DNA of 35,485 nucleotides, from the NCBI GenBank assembly GCA_945285915.1, contig CALYQL010000022.1, positions 1 to 35,485 on the forward strand, written 5' to 3'. Positions 1 to 8,622 of the stretch are shown piece by piece. Numbering within the stretch: position 1 is the stretch's first letter; each line of letters opens with the position of its first letter. The position numbers and the translations under genes were made by a program. A model generated the notes under the pieces. The model had not been told where the DNA came from, searched no databases, and was given only the letters and a program-made list of their open reading frames with translations. Source of the DNA: an uncultured Bartonella sp. (GTDB taxonomy: Bacteria > Pseudomonadota > Alphaproteobacteria > Rhizobiales > Rhizobiaceae).

Positions 1-291
1 AGGCTCCGTGGCCTTATGAATATAAGTTTTTCCATAACCCGTCATAGTTTCCTGGATCTCAATGCGTTTTGACACCGGCGATTCAACGGAAATCAAATGT
101 TCATCGGTTGAACCACCATTATGAATAACAACATAACCGTTAGCCCGGTTGTATACAGACAACGACCCCTGTACCACTGGGCTTTCAACGGTAATATTGT
201 TTTTTTTGAAGTTTTCTGCGTTGCTTAGTGACGAAAATAAAAGCAACGTAGCTGCGGCCAAAAGAGATGCTCCAAATGGCTGTCTGATCAT
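1..291 (-). CDS. PCu(A)C-type periplasmic copper chaperone (partial)
   Basis: The 97 visible N-terminal codons begin at ATG 291, behind a GGGGAGAA-type ribosome site; the C-terminus lies outside the window. Residues 1-25 form a signal peptide (basic MIRQ start, hydrophobic core, cleavage after SLSNA), so the protein is exported. The mature part (ITVESPVVQGS, then VVIHNGGSTDEHLISVESPVSKRIEIQE) follows the layout of PCu(A)C/DUF461 chaperones, which carry Cu(I) to the CuA site of cytochrome oxidase. Oddity: the position where the family usually has His (VEIHE) is Gln here (IEIQE), so one copper ligand may be missing. The remaining ligands would lie beyond the window. The family assignment is by resemblance only. 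Confidence 0.7.
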   Translation of the reverse strand, partial: MIRQPFGASLLAAATLLLFSSLSNAENFKKNNITVESPVVQGSLSVYNRANGYVVIHNGGSTDEHLISVESPVSKRIEIQETMTGYGKTYIHKATEP

Positions 292-339
292 ATCCGTTCT
301 CCCCGCGCGTTCGGATTTATATGTCGATAAACTCTATAC

Positions 340-1251
340 TCATGTACTCATTCTACAAAACTGTTCCAATGCAGCGTCTCCGCCTTCTGGCAACATAATT
401 CTAATATGTACGAAAAGGTCATCCCGACCCCCCGTCTTAAGTGGTAAGCCCTTACCTTTTAGTCTTAACACTTTATCTGAACTAGACCACGCTGGGATAG
501 TTAAAGCAATACGCCCATCCAGTGTTTCAACCTCTTCTTTTGCTCCAAGCACAGCATTTTTCAAAGAAACGGGTAAATCAAGGTGCAAAGCACGTCCTTC
601 GACCTGAAATTTCGGGTGCTGCTTTATATGGATTGTAACCATTGCATCACCCGGCTGACCACGAGCAACCGTTTCGCCCTGCCCTTTCAATCGAATCGTT
701 TGACCATCTTCTACATAATCGGGCAATTTGATTTTCAGTCTTTTTCCATTTGGAAAAACGGCTTCAACTTTTTCTGCTCCAACAATTTGTTCTAGCGTAA
801 CAGATAGCGCGGCATGAATATCACTACCCTGCTGCGGTGCCTGCGCGCGACTACGACCACCAAATCCTGAAAAACCGCCCTTGGCACCACCGCCAAAGAG
901 ATCTCTGAATAGGTCGCTAGCATCAAAACCGCCGCCACCGCCTGAACGGAATTCAAAATTACCATTACCAAATGGGTTCTGCCCACCGGAAAATCCCTGA
1001 CCTCCGCCAGCAAACCCTTGAAATACAGGCTTTCCTTCTGCATCTATTTCGCCGCGGTCAAACTTCTCTTTCTTATCCTTATCACCGATAATTTCGTAAG
1101 CCTGATTGATCTCTGCGAATTTTTCCTGAGCTTTCGCATCACCCTTATTATGATCGGGGTGGAATTGCTTTGCCAATTTTCTAAATGCAGACTTAATCTC
1201 TTGCGGTTTGGCAGTGCGCGCCACACCCAGAACCGTATAGGGATCACGCAT
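340..1251 (-). CDS. DnaJ/CbpA-type co-chaperone (class II J protein)
   Basis: A 303-aa cytoplasmic Hsp70 co-chaperone. Residues 1-68 are a J domain with the invariant HPD at 31-33, which stimulates the DnaK ATPase. A Gly/Phe-rich linker follows (about 80-140), then the two beta-barrel substrate-binding domains of the CbpA/DnaJ C-terminal region. There is no CxxCxGxG zinc finger, so it is a class II (CbpA-like) protein rather than DnaJ itself. ATG 1251 is chosen because AGAGGA lies just upstream and the protein then starts [10 protein letters not shown]; the frame stays open 13 codons further upstream but without J-domain homology. It stands alone on the minus strand, 48 bp from the copper chaperone gene. 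Confidence 0.9.
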   Translation of the reverse strand: MRDPYTVLGVARTAKPQEIKSAFRKLAKQFHPDHNKGDAKAQEKFAEINQAYEIIGDKDKKEKFDRGEIDAEGKPVFQGFAGGGQGFSGGQNPFGNGNFEFRSGGGGGFDASDLFRDLFGGGAKGGFSGFGGRSRAQAPQQGSDIHAALSVTLEQIVGAEKVEAVFPNGKRLKIKLPDYVEDGQTIRLKGQGETVARGQPGDAMVTIHIKQHPKFQVEGRALHLDLPVSLKNAVLGAKEEVETLDGRIALTIPAWSSSDKVLRLKGKGLPLKTGGRDDLFVHIRIMLPEGGDAALEQFCRMST

Positions 1252-1414
1252 AATATTCCTCTTTCCAGCCACTGATAGGCAAATTCCCATTCATGTGGCT
1301 TCGTATAAAATTGGTTTCTACCTTAAAGTAGAAAAAATATGTTTTCTTCTATATGCCTATCAAAAATAAAATTACCAGATCAAGCAACGCATTTTTTAAT
1401 AACTTTTAGCGTTA

Positions 1415-1870
1415 TTATTTTACAGCTTCGAAAGAGGTCATGTTCCAGACCTCTGGCGTTACTTGGCAAATTTGTCCATGGTAAAGACTAACGCCATCAA
1501 AGGCAGAGCGCGTTGTTGTAAAATTACGGCAAACATGGCCGCCTTTTTGTGTTTCTGCAACGGCACTAATCATACCTTCGCTACCCGTTACAGTATTGTC
1601 CCATTTAACATCGGATACTGGCACTTTTTTTGCATTTAAGGAAATTAGTTTGTCACGAATGACGATTTGATCCGACTTGATGGTTGGGTCATCTGTTTGT
1701 TGGGGGGAAACGGGAACAGAACCAGTTATAAGCGAGCTATCGGGTTTATAGGATGTATCGGTTTGATCGACTTTAAAACCAGATACAATACAGCCTTGCA
1801 TTAACAAGATGATCGTGACAAAAATAAATAAACGACCAAACCGGCTTTTTGAAATGTAAAAAGCTTTCAT
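1415..1870 (-). CDS. RT0821/Lpp0805-type surface lipoprotein
   Basis: A 151-aa protein with a lipoprotein signal: basic start, hydrophobic stretch [12 protein letters not shown] with the lipobox Cys at about residue 27, so it is probably lipidated and anchored in an envelope membrane. The C-terminal half ([24 protein letters not shown], then PEVWNM) has the Cys-pair pattern of the RT0821/Lpp0805 family of alphaproteobacterial surface antigens. Those proteins have no established biochemical function. The gene is divergent from pdxH, with 79 bp between the start codons. Confidence 0.7.
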   Translation of the reverse strand: MKAFYISKSRFGRLFIFVTIILLMQGCIVSGFKVDQTDTSYKPDSSLITGSVPVSPQQTDDPTIKSDQIVIRDKLISLNAKKVPVSDVKWDNTVTGSEGMISAVAETQKGGHVCRNFTTTRSAFDGVSLYHGQICQVTPEVWNMTSFEAVK

Positions 1871-1949
1871 TTTTCACTTGTTTCTGCGTCGGCTAGGAAG
1901 TTTGACGACACGTTATTATACGCAAGACACAATAATATTCGGGTGCATT

Positions 1950-2573
1950 ATGACAGACAAAGCGTTAACAAGCGGTGACTTCGTGGAAGCATCTGAGCCC
2001 TTCGCACTCTTTACCAATTGGTTGAAGGATGCTGGTGAAAGCGAGCTGAATGATCCCAATGCCATGGCGCTGGCAACCGTTGATAAAGACGGATTGCCCG
2101 ATGTGCGCATGGTTTTGTTAAAGGATTTTGATGAACAAGGCTTTGTTTTCTATACCAATTATGAAAGCACCAAAGGCCAAGAAATACTTGACTCTATGAA
2201 AGCCGCAATTTGTTTTCATTGGAAGTCACTGCGCAGACAAGTGCGGGTGCGCGGTATTGTTGAAAAAGTCAGCAACGAGGAAGCAGATCATTATTATCAA
2301 TCGCGTGCCCGTGGTAGCCGCATTGGTGCTTGGGCGTCAAAACAGTCACGCCCGTTGGAAAGCCGTTTTGCGCTTGAAAAAGCGGTGGCTGAATATACAG
2401 CAAAATTTGCCATTGGTGCTATTCCCCGCCCACCCTATTGGTCTGGTTTTCGCATAAAACCACTATCCATCGAATTTTGGCATGACCGGCCATTTCGTTT
2501 GCATGACAGGGTATTGTTTACTCGTGAGGCACTTGATGCTCAAAGCTGGAATAAACAGCGTTTATACCCATAA
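1950..2573 (+). CDS. pdxH: Pyridoxamine 5'-phosphate oxidase
   Basis: A 207-aa FMN enzyme that oxidises pyridoxamine- or pyridoxine-5'-phosphate to pyridoxal-5'-phosphate, the last step of vitamin B6 synthesis and salvage. Visible family motifs are [11 protein letters not shown] and [13 protein letters not shown] (FMN and substrate contacts), [11 protein letters not shown], and the C-terminal block [22 protein letters not shown] ending in the typical RLYP. ATG 1950 is preferred because it gives the usual length; the frame is open 24 codons further but that stretch does not resemble the family. No strong ribosome site is visible. Single-gene unit, divergent from the lipoprotein gene. Confidence 0.95.
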   Translation: MTDKALTSGDFVEASEPFALFTNWLKDAGESELNDPNAMALATVDKDGLPDVRMVLLKDFDEQGFVFYTNYESTKGQEILDSMKAAICFHWKSLRRQVRVRGIVEKVSNEEADHYYQSRARGSRIGAWASKQSRPLESRFALEKAVAEYTAKFAIGAIPRPPYWSGFRIKPLSIEFWHDRPFRLHDRVLFTREALDAQSWNKQRLYP

Positions 2574-2598
2574 AAATAGGAATAGAGTTACCAATGCT

Positions 2599-3615
2599 TT
2601 AAAATGCTAAGACTATTGCGCCGAGCAATAGTCCAGCAAAAATAACAATGCCTATTGTTGCGTTGGATTTAAACAATCGCAGACAATCAGCATCATTATC
2701 AATGTCTACTTTTACAATTTGATAAAGCATATGGCCGGTGGCAGCGACAATACCCAAATAGCTGATGGTTGGCACGCCTGCCAAATAAAAGGCCAAAGCT
2801 GCCAAAATAATAAACCCGCCATAAAGGATAATCAGTGCCTGTTTGGTTTTACTCCCAAATAAACGTGCTGTAGAGCGAACCCCGACGATAGCGTCATCTT
2901 CCTTATCTTGATGGGCATAAATTGTATCATAGCCAATGGTCCATAAAACAGCGCCGGCATAAAGCAGAATGGGCGCCCAACTAAGACTTCCATAGATAGC
3001 CGACCATCCCATCAATGCGCCCCAGTTAAATGCCAAGCCTAGAAAAAATTGCGGCCAGTCGGTGACACGTTTCATAAAAGGATAAAGCGCAACAATGACA
3101 AGTGAAGAAACACCCAAAACAATGCTGAATAAATTGAACTGTAAGAGAATCACCAATCCGATCAGACATTGCAATCCCATAAAGGCTTTGGCTTGAAAGC
3201 GACTTACCTGCCCCGAAGGTAGTGGCCGCGAGCGTGTCCGTTCTACCATATTGTCGATTTTATGATCCACCAGATCATTCCATGTGCATCCAGCACCACG
3301 CATGGCGACAGATCCAACAAAAAACAGAAAAAGATACCATATTGTTGTTACGATAGCTGATTTTACGGTGGTAATGGGGGCGGCATCTGAAACCATTGCC
3401 ATCAAGAGTGACCAGAAGCATGGCCACATTAACAATTTCCAGCCAATTGGACGTTCCAGCCGCGCCAATTGTGCATAGGGCCAGAAGAAACGTGGCAATA
3501 AGCGATAGACCCAATGATCGGACGGAGCATCCATGACGCGCCCTTGCGCGCCTTGTTGTTGTACTTCTGCATGACCGTCATTGGCTACAGACATAAATTT
3601 TTCAGTACTTTTCAT
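2599..3615 (-). CDS. ubiA: 4-hydroxybenzoate polyprenyltransferase
   Basis: A 338-aa integral membrane prenyltransferase of ubiquinone biosynthesis that joins the polyprenyl tail to 4-hydroxybenzoate. The two Asp-rich Mg-diphosphate motifs are visible: NDLVDHKID (about 113-121), followed by the family signature RSRPLPSG, and [13 protein letters not shown] (about 229-241). Eight to nine hydrophobic segments fill the rest. The first 40 residues are polar and longer than in many homologues, so an internal start at a later Met is possible; ATG 3615 has an AAGG about 12 nt upstream. It is divergent from purD. Its prenyl donor would come from the IspB homologue at 23.5 kb. Confidence 0.95.
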   Translation of the reverse strand: MKSTEKFMSVANDGHAEVQQQGAQGRVMDAPSDHWVYRLLPRFFWPYAQLARLERPIGWKLLMWPCFWSLLMAMVSDAAPITTVKSAIVTTIWYLFLFFVGSVAMRGAGCTWNDLVDHKIDNMVERTRSRPLPSGQVSRFQAKAFMGLQCLIGLVILLQFNLFSIVLGVSSLVIVALYPFMKRVTDWPQFFLGLAFNWGALMGWSAIYGSLSWAPILLYAGAVLWTIGYDTIYAHQDKEDDAIVGVRSTARLFGSKTKQALIILYGGFIILAALAFYLAGVPTISYLGIVAATGHMLYQIVKVDIDNDADCLRLFKSNATIGIVIFAGLLLGAIVLAF

Positions 3616-3719
3616 CTTATTGGGTTACCTTTTACCTTGAAGCTAAGGCTTTTCGTTTCTATGACAAGACGTGTAAGATACAACAAGGATTTACTCATCT
3701 TCTTCAACAGGAGCAAGCG

Positions 3720-4997
3720 ATGAACGTTCTTCTAATCGGCTCAGGTGGACGCGAACATGCATTAGCATGGAAAATATCTTCTTCGCCAATTGTGAAAAGA
3801 CTTTACTGCACACCCGGCAATCCCGGAACGGAGAAAATTGCGACGAACGTTCTATTGGATGTTACCAAGCCGCAAGACGTGATCAATTTTTGTAAGGATC
3901 ACACTATTGATCTTGTGGTTATTGGACCAGAAGCACCGCTTGTTGCTGGTTTGACAGATCATTTACGCAAAGCCGGTATTGCTGCATTCGGTCCTAGCCA
4001 AAAGGCAGCACAACTAGAAGGCTCAAAAGGTTTCACCAAGGATTTCTGTGCCAAATACAATATACCAACAGCGGCATATCAAAGATTTAATAATGCAGAA
4101 AAAGCCAAAGCCTATATTCAACAAAGGGGTGTCCCAATTGTTGTAAAAGCCGATGGTTTGGCTGCTGGCAAAGGGGTGGTTGTTGCCACTAACCTTCAGG
4201 AAGCGCTTGATGCGGTTGATGCGTGTTTTGCCGGTGCTTTTGGTCAGGCTGGTGTTGAACTTGTTGTTGAAGATTTTCTTGAAGGTGAAGAGGCAAGTTT
4301 CTTCTGCCTATGTGACGGAAAAACAGCCATACCATTTGGTACGGCACAAGACCATAAACGCGTTGGTGATGGTGACAAAGGTGCAAATACCGGCGGCATG
4401 GGGGCTTATTCACCAGCCCCCGTCATGACAGATGAAATCATTGCTCGGACAATGCGTGAAATTGTCGAACCAACCATGCATGGTATGTCGGAAATGGGCA
4501 TACCGTTTACTGGTGTATTGTTTGTTGGGTTAATGATAACCCAAAAAGGGCCTGAACTAATAGAATTCAACGTTCGTTTTGGTGACCCTGAATGTCAAGT
4601 TCTGATGATGCGTCTGAAAAGTGATATTGCCCCGCTATTATTGGCGGCAGCCCAAGGAAATCTGGATCATCATAAGCCTGAATGGAGCGATGATGTTGCT
4701 TTGACCATTGTATATGCGGCCAAAGGATATCCAGAAAATCCGTTAAAAGGCACTATTATTCGTGACATTGATAAGGCTGATGCACAACCAGACGTAAAAA
4801 TCTTCCATGCTGGCACGACTATCAAAGATGGTGAACTGGTGGCAAATGGCGGACGCGTTCTTAACGTAACAGCAAAGGGCAAAACAGTAGCGGAAGCACA
4901 ACAAAAGGCTTATCAAGCACTTGATCTTATTAATTGGCCGGATGGTTTTTGCCGCAGAGATATTGGTTGGCGTGCGATTGAACGCGAAAAGCTATAG
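3720..4997 (+). CDS. purD: Phosphoribosylamine-glycine ligase
   Basis: A 425-aa ATP-grasp enzyme: phosphoribosylamine + glycine + ATP gives GAR, the second step of purine synthesis. Domains in order: N domain from [18 protein letters not shown] with [12 protein letters not shown]-grasp with [23 protein letters not shown] and [10 protein letters not shown]; the signature [11 protein letters not shown]; and the C domain ending REKL. The ATG has a textbook ribosome site (CAGGAG, 6-nt spacer). Its last 94 codons and the following non-coding sequence are repeated immediately downstream. Apart from that, length and motifs are normal and the gene looks functional. Confidence 0.97.
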   Translation: MNVLLIGSGGREHALAWKISSSPIVKRLYCTPGNPGTEKIATNVLLDVTKPQDVINFCKDHTIDLVVIGPEAPLVAGLTDHLRKAGIAAFGPSQKAAQLEGSKGFTKDFCAKYNIPTAAYQRFNNAEKAKAYIQQRGVPIVVKADGLAAGKGVVVATNLQEALDAVDACFAGAFGQAGVELVVEDFLEGEEASFFCLCDGKTAIPFGTAQDHKRVGDGDKGANTGGMGAYSPAPVMTDEIIARTMREIVEPTMHGMSEMGIPFTGVLFVGLMITQKGPELIEFNVRFGDPECQVLMMRLKSDIAPLLLAAAQGNLDHHKPEWSDDVALTIVYAAKGYPENPLKGTIIRDIDKADAQPDVKIFHAGTTIKDGELVANGGRVLNVTAKGKTVAEAQQKAYQALDLINWPDGFCRRDIGWRAIEREKL

Positions 4998-5078
4998 TGC
5001 CTAACTGTTCAATATTATTGTTTAAAATTTCCTAATCAATCACCCGTCAGCTATGTGACGGGTGCAACAATGCTTTAA
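4714..5078 (+). repeat. Direct repeat, copy 1 (3' end of purD plus downstream hairpin)
   Basis: First unit of a tandem 365-bp duplication. It contains the last 94 codons of purD, the stop at 4995-4997 and about 80 bp of non-coding sequence including a hairpin. Compared with copy 2 there are 11 mismatches, all between 4718 and 4830; from 4831 onward the copies are identical. Eight of the 11 changes are synonymous third-position changes and three alter residues (A/V, T/A, G/S). Confidence 0.97.
5041..5064 (+). terminator. Hairpin after purD
   Basis: Perfect 9-bp stem CACCCGTCA / TGACGGGTG with a 6-nt loop, 43 bp after the purD stop. No clear T tract follows (CAACAATGC), so it may act as an RNA 3'-end stabiliser or a weak terminator rather than a classical intrinsic terminator. 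Confidence 0.55.
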
Positions 5079-5080
5079 AT

Positions 5081-5362
5081 GCAGCCAAAGGATATCCTGA
5101 GAACCCGTTAAAAGGCACCATTATTCGTGACATTGATAAGGTTGACGCGCAACCAGACGTAAAAATCTTCCATGCTGGCACTGCTATCAAAGATAGTGAA
5201 CTGGTGGCAAATGGCGGACGCGTTCTTAACGTAACAGCAAAGGGCAAAACAGTAGCGGAAGCACAACAAAAGGCTTATCAAGCACTTGATCTTATTAATT
5301 GGCCGGATGGTTTTTGCCGCAGAGATATTGGTTGGCGTGCGATTGAACGCGAAAAGCTATAG
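5081..5362 (+). pseudogene. purD 3' fragment (C-terminal 93 codons, no start)
   Basis: An open fragment encoding the final 93 residues of PurD ([12 protein letters not shown]... to REKL) with its stop codon. It lacks the N and ATP-grasp domains and has no start codon or ribosome site, so it should not make an enzyme. The reading frame has no damage, and most changes relative to the intact gene are silent. That suggests the diverged part came from a functional purD of a related strain, or was selected until recently, rather than drifting after a simple duplication. Confidence 0.9.
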
Positions 5363-5405
5363 TGCCTAACTGTTCAATATTATTGTTTAAAATTTCCTAA
5401 TCAAT

Positions 5406-5429
5406 CACCCGTCAGCTATGTGACGGGTG
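5406..5429 (+). terminator. Hairpin after the purD fragment (second copy)
   Basis: Identical copy of the 9-bp-stem hairpin that follows purD, carried along in the duplicated unit. Again no T tract follows. Confidence 0.5.
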
Positions 5430-5487
5430 CAACAATGCTTTAAAAATATTGCAAATTCAGAAATAGATCTTGTAACGGCAAAATTGC

Positions 5488-5535
5488 TACAGCAAATCAT
5501 TGTTACGGCAAATCTTTGTCTCAGCAAATCAATGA
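5488..5535. repeat. Three degenerate 16-bp repeats (GCAAATC core)
   Basis: Three adjacent 16-bp units, TACAGCAAATCATTGT, TACGGCAAATCTTTGT and CTCAGCAAATCAATGA, share a GCAAATC core. Further GCAAA(T) cores occur at 5451, 5478 and 5549. The stretch lies in the non-coding gap between the purD fragment and the YcxB-like gene. Function unknown; a protein-binding array or decayed repeat are both possible. Confidence 0.5.
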
Positions 5536-5641
5536 CATCTGTTCCACTGCAAATCTATAACAAACCCGTTGCGCTTTGGCATTCCACAGAAGCCTAACAA
5601 CACACACGCTTAAACCTAATCTTGCTATAGGTTAGCTGGTT

Positions 5642-6184
5642 TTATTTTTTCTTGTGCGTGATTTCTTTGGTCAGAATATTGCGTAAATCGCTAAGCTGAT
5701 CGTCGGTTAGAACGGATTTTGGTAAAACGTTGAATTTTTGGTTTGAGATATAAAGAGCCAAAAATGTCGGATATTCACGCCAATCATAAAACAAGCGGAA
5801 CGGATATGTGCCTTTAATATATGAACTGCGGATTGCTACAGCCTGATCGTCCCAAATCCAGGTTTGTTCCAGACCAATTTGGCGGTCACCTTTTACCAGA
5901 CGATAAGCACGGCGTGGCAGCAGGATAAAATAGTTTAGCGCCCAGATTGCCACGATAATAAAAGCATAAATGACAGAGATTTTGACAAGTGCAATGCCCC
6001 AAGCCTCTATCCAGTTCTGCCCACCGACAGCCATTAGAACGCCAGACATAACAATGATACAGGCAATCCATAACAGAACAAGCTTTACAATTGTCTTCAT
6101 GGTTAAAGCATGCGAGCGATAATGCGCTTTTAAAGCGTTCAAAGCTTCATTCTCATTTAATGTGAAAACAATTTGCCTTGTCAT
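5642..6184 (-). CDS. YcxB-like membrane protein
   Basis: A 180-aa protein with a polar N-terminus (RQIVFTLNENEALNALKAHYR), two hydrophobic segments (about 32-55 and 64-88) and a cytoplasmic C-terminal domain. The C-terminal domain has the YcxB-like pattern: an aromatic-rich strand stretch (QTWIWDDQAVAI), then WREYPTFLALYISNQKFNVLPKSVL. Function of this family is not established. ATG 6184 is chosen for its GGAGCGCAGGA leader; a TTG eight codons upstream has no ribosome site. Stand-alone gene on the minus strand. Confidence 0.65.
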   Translation of the reverse strand: MTRQIVFTLNENEALNALKAHYRSHALTMKTIVKLVLLWIACIIVMSGVLMAVGGQNWIEAWGIALVKISVIYAFIIVAIWALNYFILLPRRAYRLVKGDRQIGLEQTWIWDDQAVAIRSSYIKGTYPFRLFYDWREYPTFLALYISNQKFNVLPKSVLTDDQLSDLRNILTKEITHKKK

Positions 6185-6521
6185 TCCTGCGCTCCATGCA
6201 AATTCCAAATCATACGCTTTTTCCTGTCTGACCGTCCGATAGAGTAAGCAAAAACAGAGATTATGTATTAAAAAGCCAACCGTGTTAACGATGACCAGAA
6301 TGTTTTAGAAATAGGTTAAAAACCTGAATTTGAATGAAAAATACTGGCTTTCAGGAAACATTTTTTTGAAACTGTTCAAAAATGCGCCACGCATCTTATC
6401 TCGCCCCTAATCGACTTATCCCTTATCCCAATGAAAAAGACATAATGAAAAGATATGGGGAAAGGCACCTATATATAAACCGATTACGTCAGCTACGCGT
6501 CCGTATTTCCTCGAAATGGTT
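6185..6521. other. Intergenic region, no gene seen
   Basis: 337 bp between two minus-strand genes. No open frame of interest. It contains several small palindromes, notably AGGTT/AACCT around 6313-6325 and an 8-bp stem TTTTTGAA/TTCAAAAA at 6363-6382, plus an A-rich stretch near 6430-6480. These could hold the promoter of the YcxB-like gene and the 3' end of the upstream gene, but no clear -35/-10 pair was found. Confidence 0.4.
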
Positions 6522-7058
6522 TTAACCAAGCATGACCTGATTGGAGATAACCAATCGTATTCCTAAAGAACATCCCCTACAGCGCAAAAGGAATTTCTTC
6601 TCAAACTGCTCACGCTGCTTTTGCGCAAAAAAGTGCTGTAGTGGCGAACGTTCTTGCACACGTGTCGCTGACCCATCTTCATTAATAAGAATCATCGGCA
6701 AATCATACGTATCGGCCCACAAACGCCAATCGAGCAAGACGTCATCCATATCTCGCGAAACAAGCAATGGAATACAGGCTTCGGCATTTTTATGTAACAA
6801 TTCAAGAGAAACAGCTTTATGACCCGTTGTGGTGACAACAGCGCGTGCAGCAATTCCTTTGAAATGATGTGCTGGAATCAAGCGTGAAAGACCCTGTGCG
6901 CCTTTTCCATCATCAACCTTTAATGAGGCACCCCTATCCGTTAATGAACAAATCATTGTCTGTCCGTCAACCAGATATGCAACGCTTTGCGGCAAGTGGC
7001 AAGGATCCAGCCTGAGTTCAAGTCCTGCTTTTGCCTGATTAGCCCATTGAGTGGCCAT
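6522..7058 (-). CDS. Conserved small protein, possibly DUF6101
   Basis: A 178-aa soluble protein with no signal peptide or membrane segment. It begins MATQWANQAKAGLELRLDP and contains VDGQTMICSLTDRGASLKV and LLVSRDMDDVLLDWRLWADTYDLPMILI; the C-terminus is basic and has a CRGC pair. It resembles the rhizobial DUF6101 family, but that assignment is from memory and uncertain; function unknown. ATG 7058 has GGGGA seven nt upstream. A GTG 13 codons earlier (7097) has no ribosome site. Upstream on the same strand lies the FAD-linked dehydrogenase. Confidence 0.6.
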   Translation of the reverse strand: MATQWANQAKAGLELRLDPCHLPQSVAYLVDGQTMICSLTDRGASLKVDDGKGAQGLSRLIPAHHFKGIAARAVVTTTGHKAVSLELLHKNAEACIPLLVSRDMDDVLLDWRLWADTYDLPMILINEDGSATRVQERSPLQHFFAQKQREQFEKKFLLRCRGCSLGIRLVISNQVMLG

Positions 7059-7207
7059 ATATATGTCCCCAGTATCAACTCGTTCATCTGGGGGCACACT
7101 AGCGGCGTTTGTTAATAGGAATCTTAAAAGGTAAGGTTAAAAAAATATTGGTTTGTTTTTTGGTTATCGAATTGCAAACAAGCACTTAATAAATCATTCA
7201 CCAAAAT

Positions 7208-8620
7208 TTATAGCATTTTACCCGGATTCATAATGTTTTTGGGGTCAAAACTCTGTTTGATGGCACGCATCAAAGAAAGCGCTACTGGTGACTTGAAAGA
7301 AACAAGCTCATTGCGCTTTAATTGTCCAATACCGTGTTCGGCTGAAAATGAACCGTGGTAACGCATAACCAACGTATGAATGCGATGGTTCATTTCACTC
7401 CATAATGCCAGATAGGTTTGTTTGTCAGCCCCGATGGGTTGTGAAACATTGTAATGCAGATTGCCGTCTCCCATGTGACCAAAACACACAATGCGTGCCC
7501 CAGGTGCAATGGATTGGACAATTTCACCTGCCTCGCTGATAAAATCTGGTATGGAAGCGATTGGCACTGAAATATCATGTTTTATAGAACCACCCTGAAG
7601 TTTTTGTGCAGGGGACATATCTTCCCGTAAACGCCAAAACTGGTTTTGCTGTGTTAATGATTGCGCAATTGTGGCATCTTCAATAATGTCATGTTCCATA
7701 GCCGCGCCAAGTATCTCTTCCATAATGTTATTGGCCTCGGCATCACTATGTGATGAAGAAATATCCAGAAGCACATACCAGTTATGGCTACCATTTAAGG
7801 GTGCGCGCATGGAAGGCGCATAATCAAGCGTCATCTGCATACCAATGCCAGCAATAAGCTCAAAACCTGTCAACATGGCGCCTGCTTTTTTCTGCGCTAA
7901 GGACAAAAGCTCTAATGCTTTTGACGGGCTTACCATGCCTGCATAGGCAACAGACTTACCATTGGGTTTTGGAAATAGCTTCATAACCGCCGCGGTAATA
8001 ATGCCCAATGTTCCTTCTGCGCCAACAAAAAGATCCTTAAGATCGTATCCGCTATTGTCTTTTTTGACAAATCGCAAATCATCAAGAATACGCCCATCAG
8101 GCAAGACAACCTCGAGCCCTAAACATAATTCACGAGTATTGCCATAGGCGAGAACACCAGTACCACCAGCATTCGAAGAAAGATTACCGCCAATTTGGCA
8201 TGACCCTTCCGACCCTAGAGATAGCGGAAAAAACCGCCCTGCTTTATCCACCGCTTCCTGCAAGTTTTGTAAAATAACCCCTGCCTCAACCAAAGCAAGG
8301 TTTCCTTGCACATCGATTGAGCGGATACGGTTCAAGCGTTCCAGCGAAACAATAACACTTTTGGCGCTTTCATCTGGTTGCTGCGCACCAACAAGGCCAG
8401 TATTGCCGCCTTGTGGAACAATCGGTGTTGCCGTTTCATAAGCCAGCTTTAAAATTTCAGACACTTCAAGTGTTGATGACGGCCTTAAAACCAATTGGCT
8501 ACGGCCGTGATATAATCCACGTTGTTCTATCAGATATGGCGCAATAAGATCATCATCAACAAGGGCATTTTTTGCCCCAACAATTGCGATAAACTGCTCA
8601 ACAAGCTTAGGATCCATCAT
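7208..8620 (-). CDS. FAD-linked D-2-hydroxyacid dehydrogenase (GlcD/D2HGDH type)
   Basis: A 470-aa flavoprotein of the glycolate oxidase GlcD/D-lactate/D-2-hydroxyglutarate dehydrogenase family. The PCMH FAD-binding domain occupies about residues 40-220 (VPQGGNTGLVGAQQP, NLSSNAGGTGVLAYGNTREL, GAEGTLGIITAAVMKLFP). The C-terminal substrate domain carries the metal/substrate motifs GHMGDGNLHYNV and SAEHGIGQLKR. It oxidises a D-2-hydroxyacid to the 2-oxoacid; the exact substrate cannot be read from sequence. No Fe-S domain is fused. It starts 2 bp after the tsaC-like gene and is probably co-transcribed with it. Two tandem ATGs mark the start. Confidence 0.9.
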   Translation of the reverse strand: MMDPKLVEQFIAIVGAKNALVDDDLIAPYLIEQRGLYHGRSQLVLRPSSTLEVSEILKLAYETATPIVPQGGNTGLVGAQQPDESAKSVIVSLERLNRIRSIDVQGNLALVEAGVILQNLQEAVDKAGRFFPLSLGSEGSCQIGGNLSSNAGGTGVLAYGNTRELCLGLEVVLPDGRILDDLRFVKKDNSGYDLKDLFVGAEGTLGIITAAVMKLFPKPNGKSVAYAGMVSPSKALELLSLAQKKAGAMLTGFELIAGIGMQMTLDYAPSMRAPLNGSHNWYVLLDISSSHSDAEANNIMEEILGAAMEHDIIEDATIAQSLTQQNQFWRLREDMSPAQKLQGGSIKHDISVPIASIPDFISEAGEIVQSIAPGARIVCFGHMGDGNLHYNVSQPIGADKQTYLALWSEMNHRIHTLVMRYHGSFSAEHGIGQLKRNELVSFKSPVALSLMRAIKQSFDPKNIMNPGKML

Positions 8621-8622
8621 TT

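Larger units (their letters stand above)
5079..5443 (+). repeat. Direct repeat, copy 2 (purD 3' end)
   Basis: Second unit of the tandem duplication, offset by exactly 365 bp and abutting copy 1 with no sequence between them. It carries the purD C-terminal codons, stop and hairpin again. Its first third differs from copy 1 by mostly silent changes; its last approximately 250 bp is identical to copy 1. Confidence 0.97.

Noticed and set aside
149-607. 152-codon plus-strand frame at the left edge
   Set aside because: It lies opposite the copper chaperone and the DnaJ-like gene, both with strong family motifs.
5047-5247. Minus-strand frame in the purD duplicate, similar to one at 4670-4882
   Set aside because: Both are antisense shadows of the purD C-terminus; their similarity only reflects the duplication.
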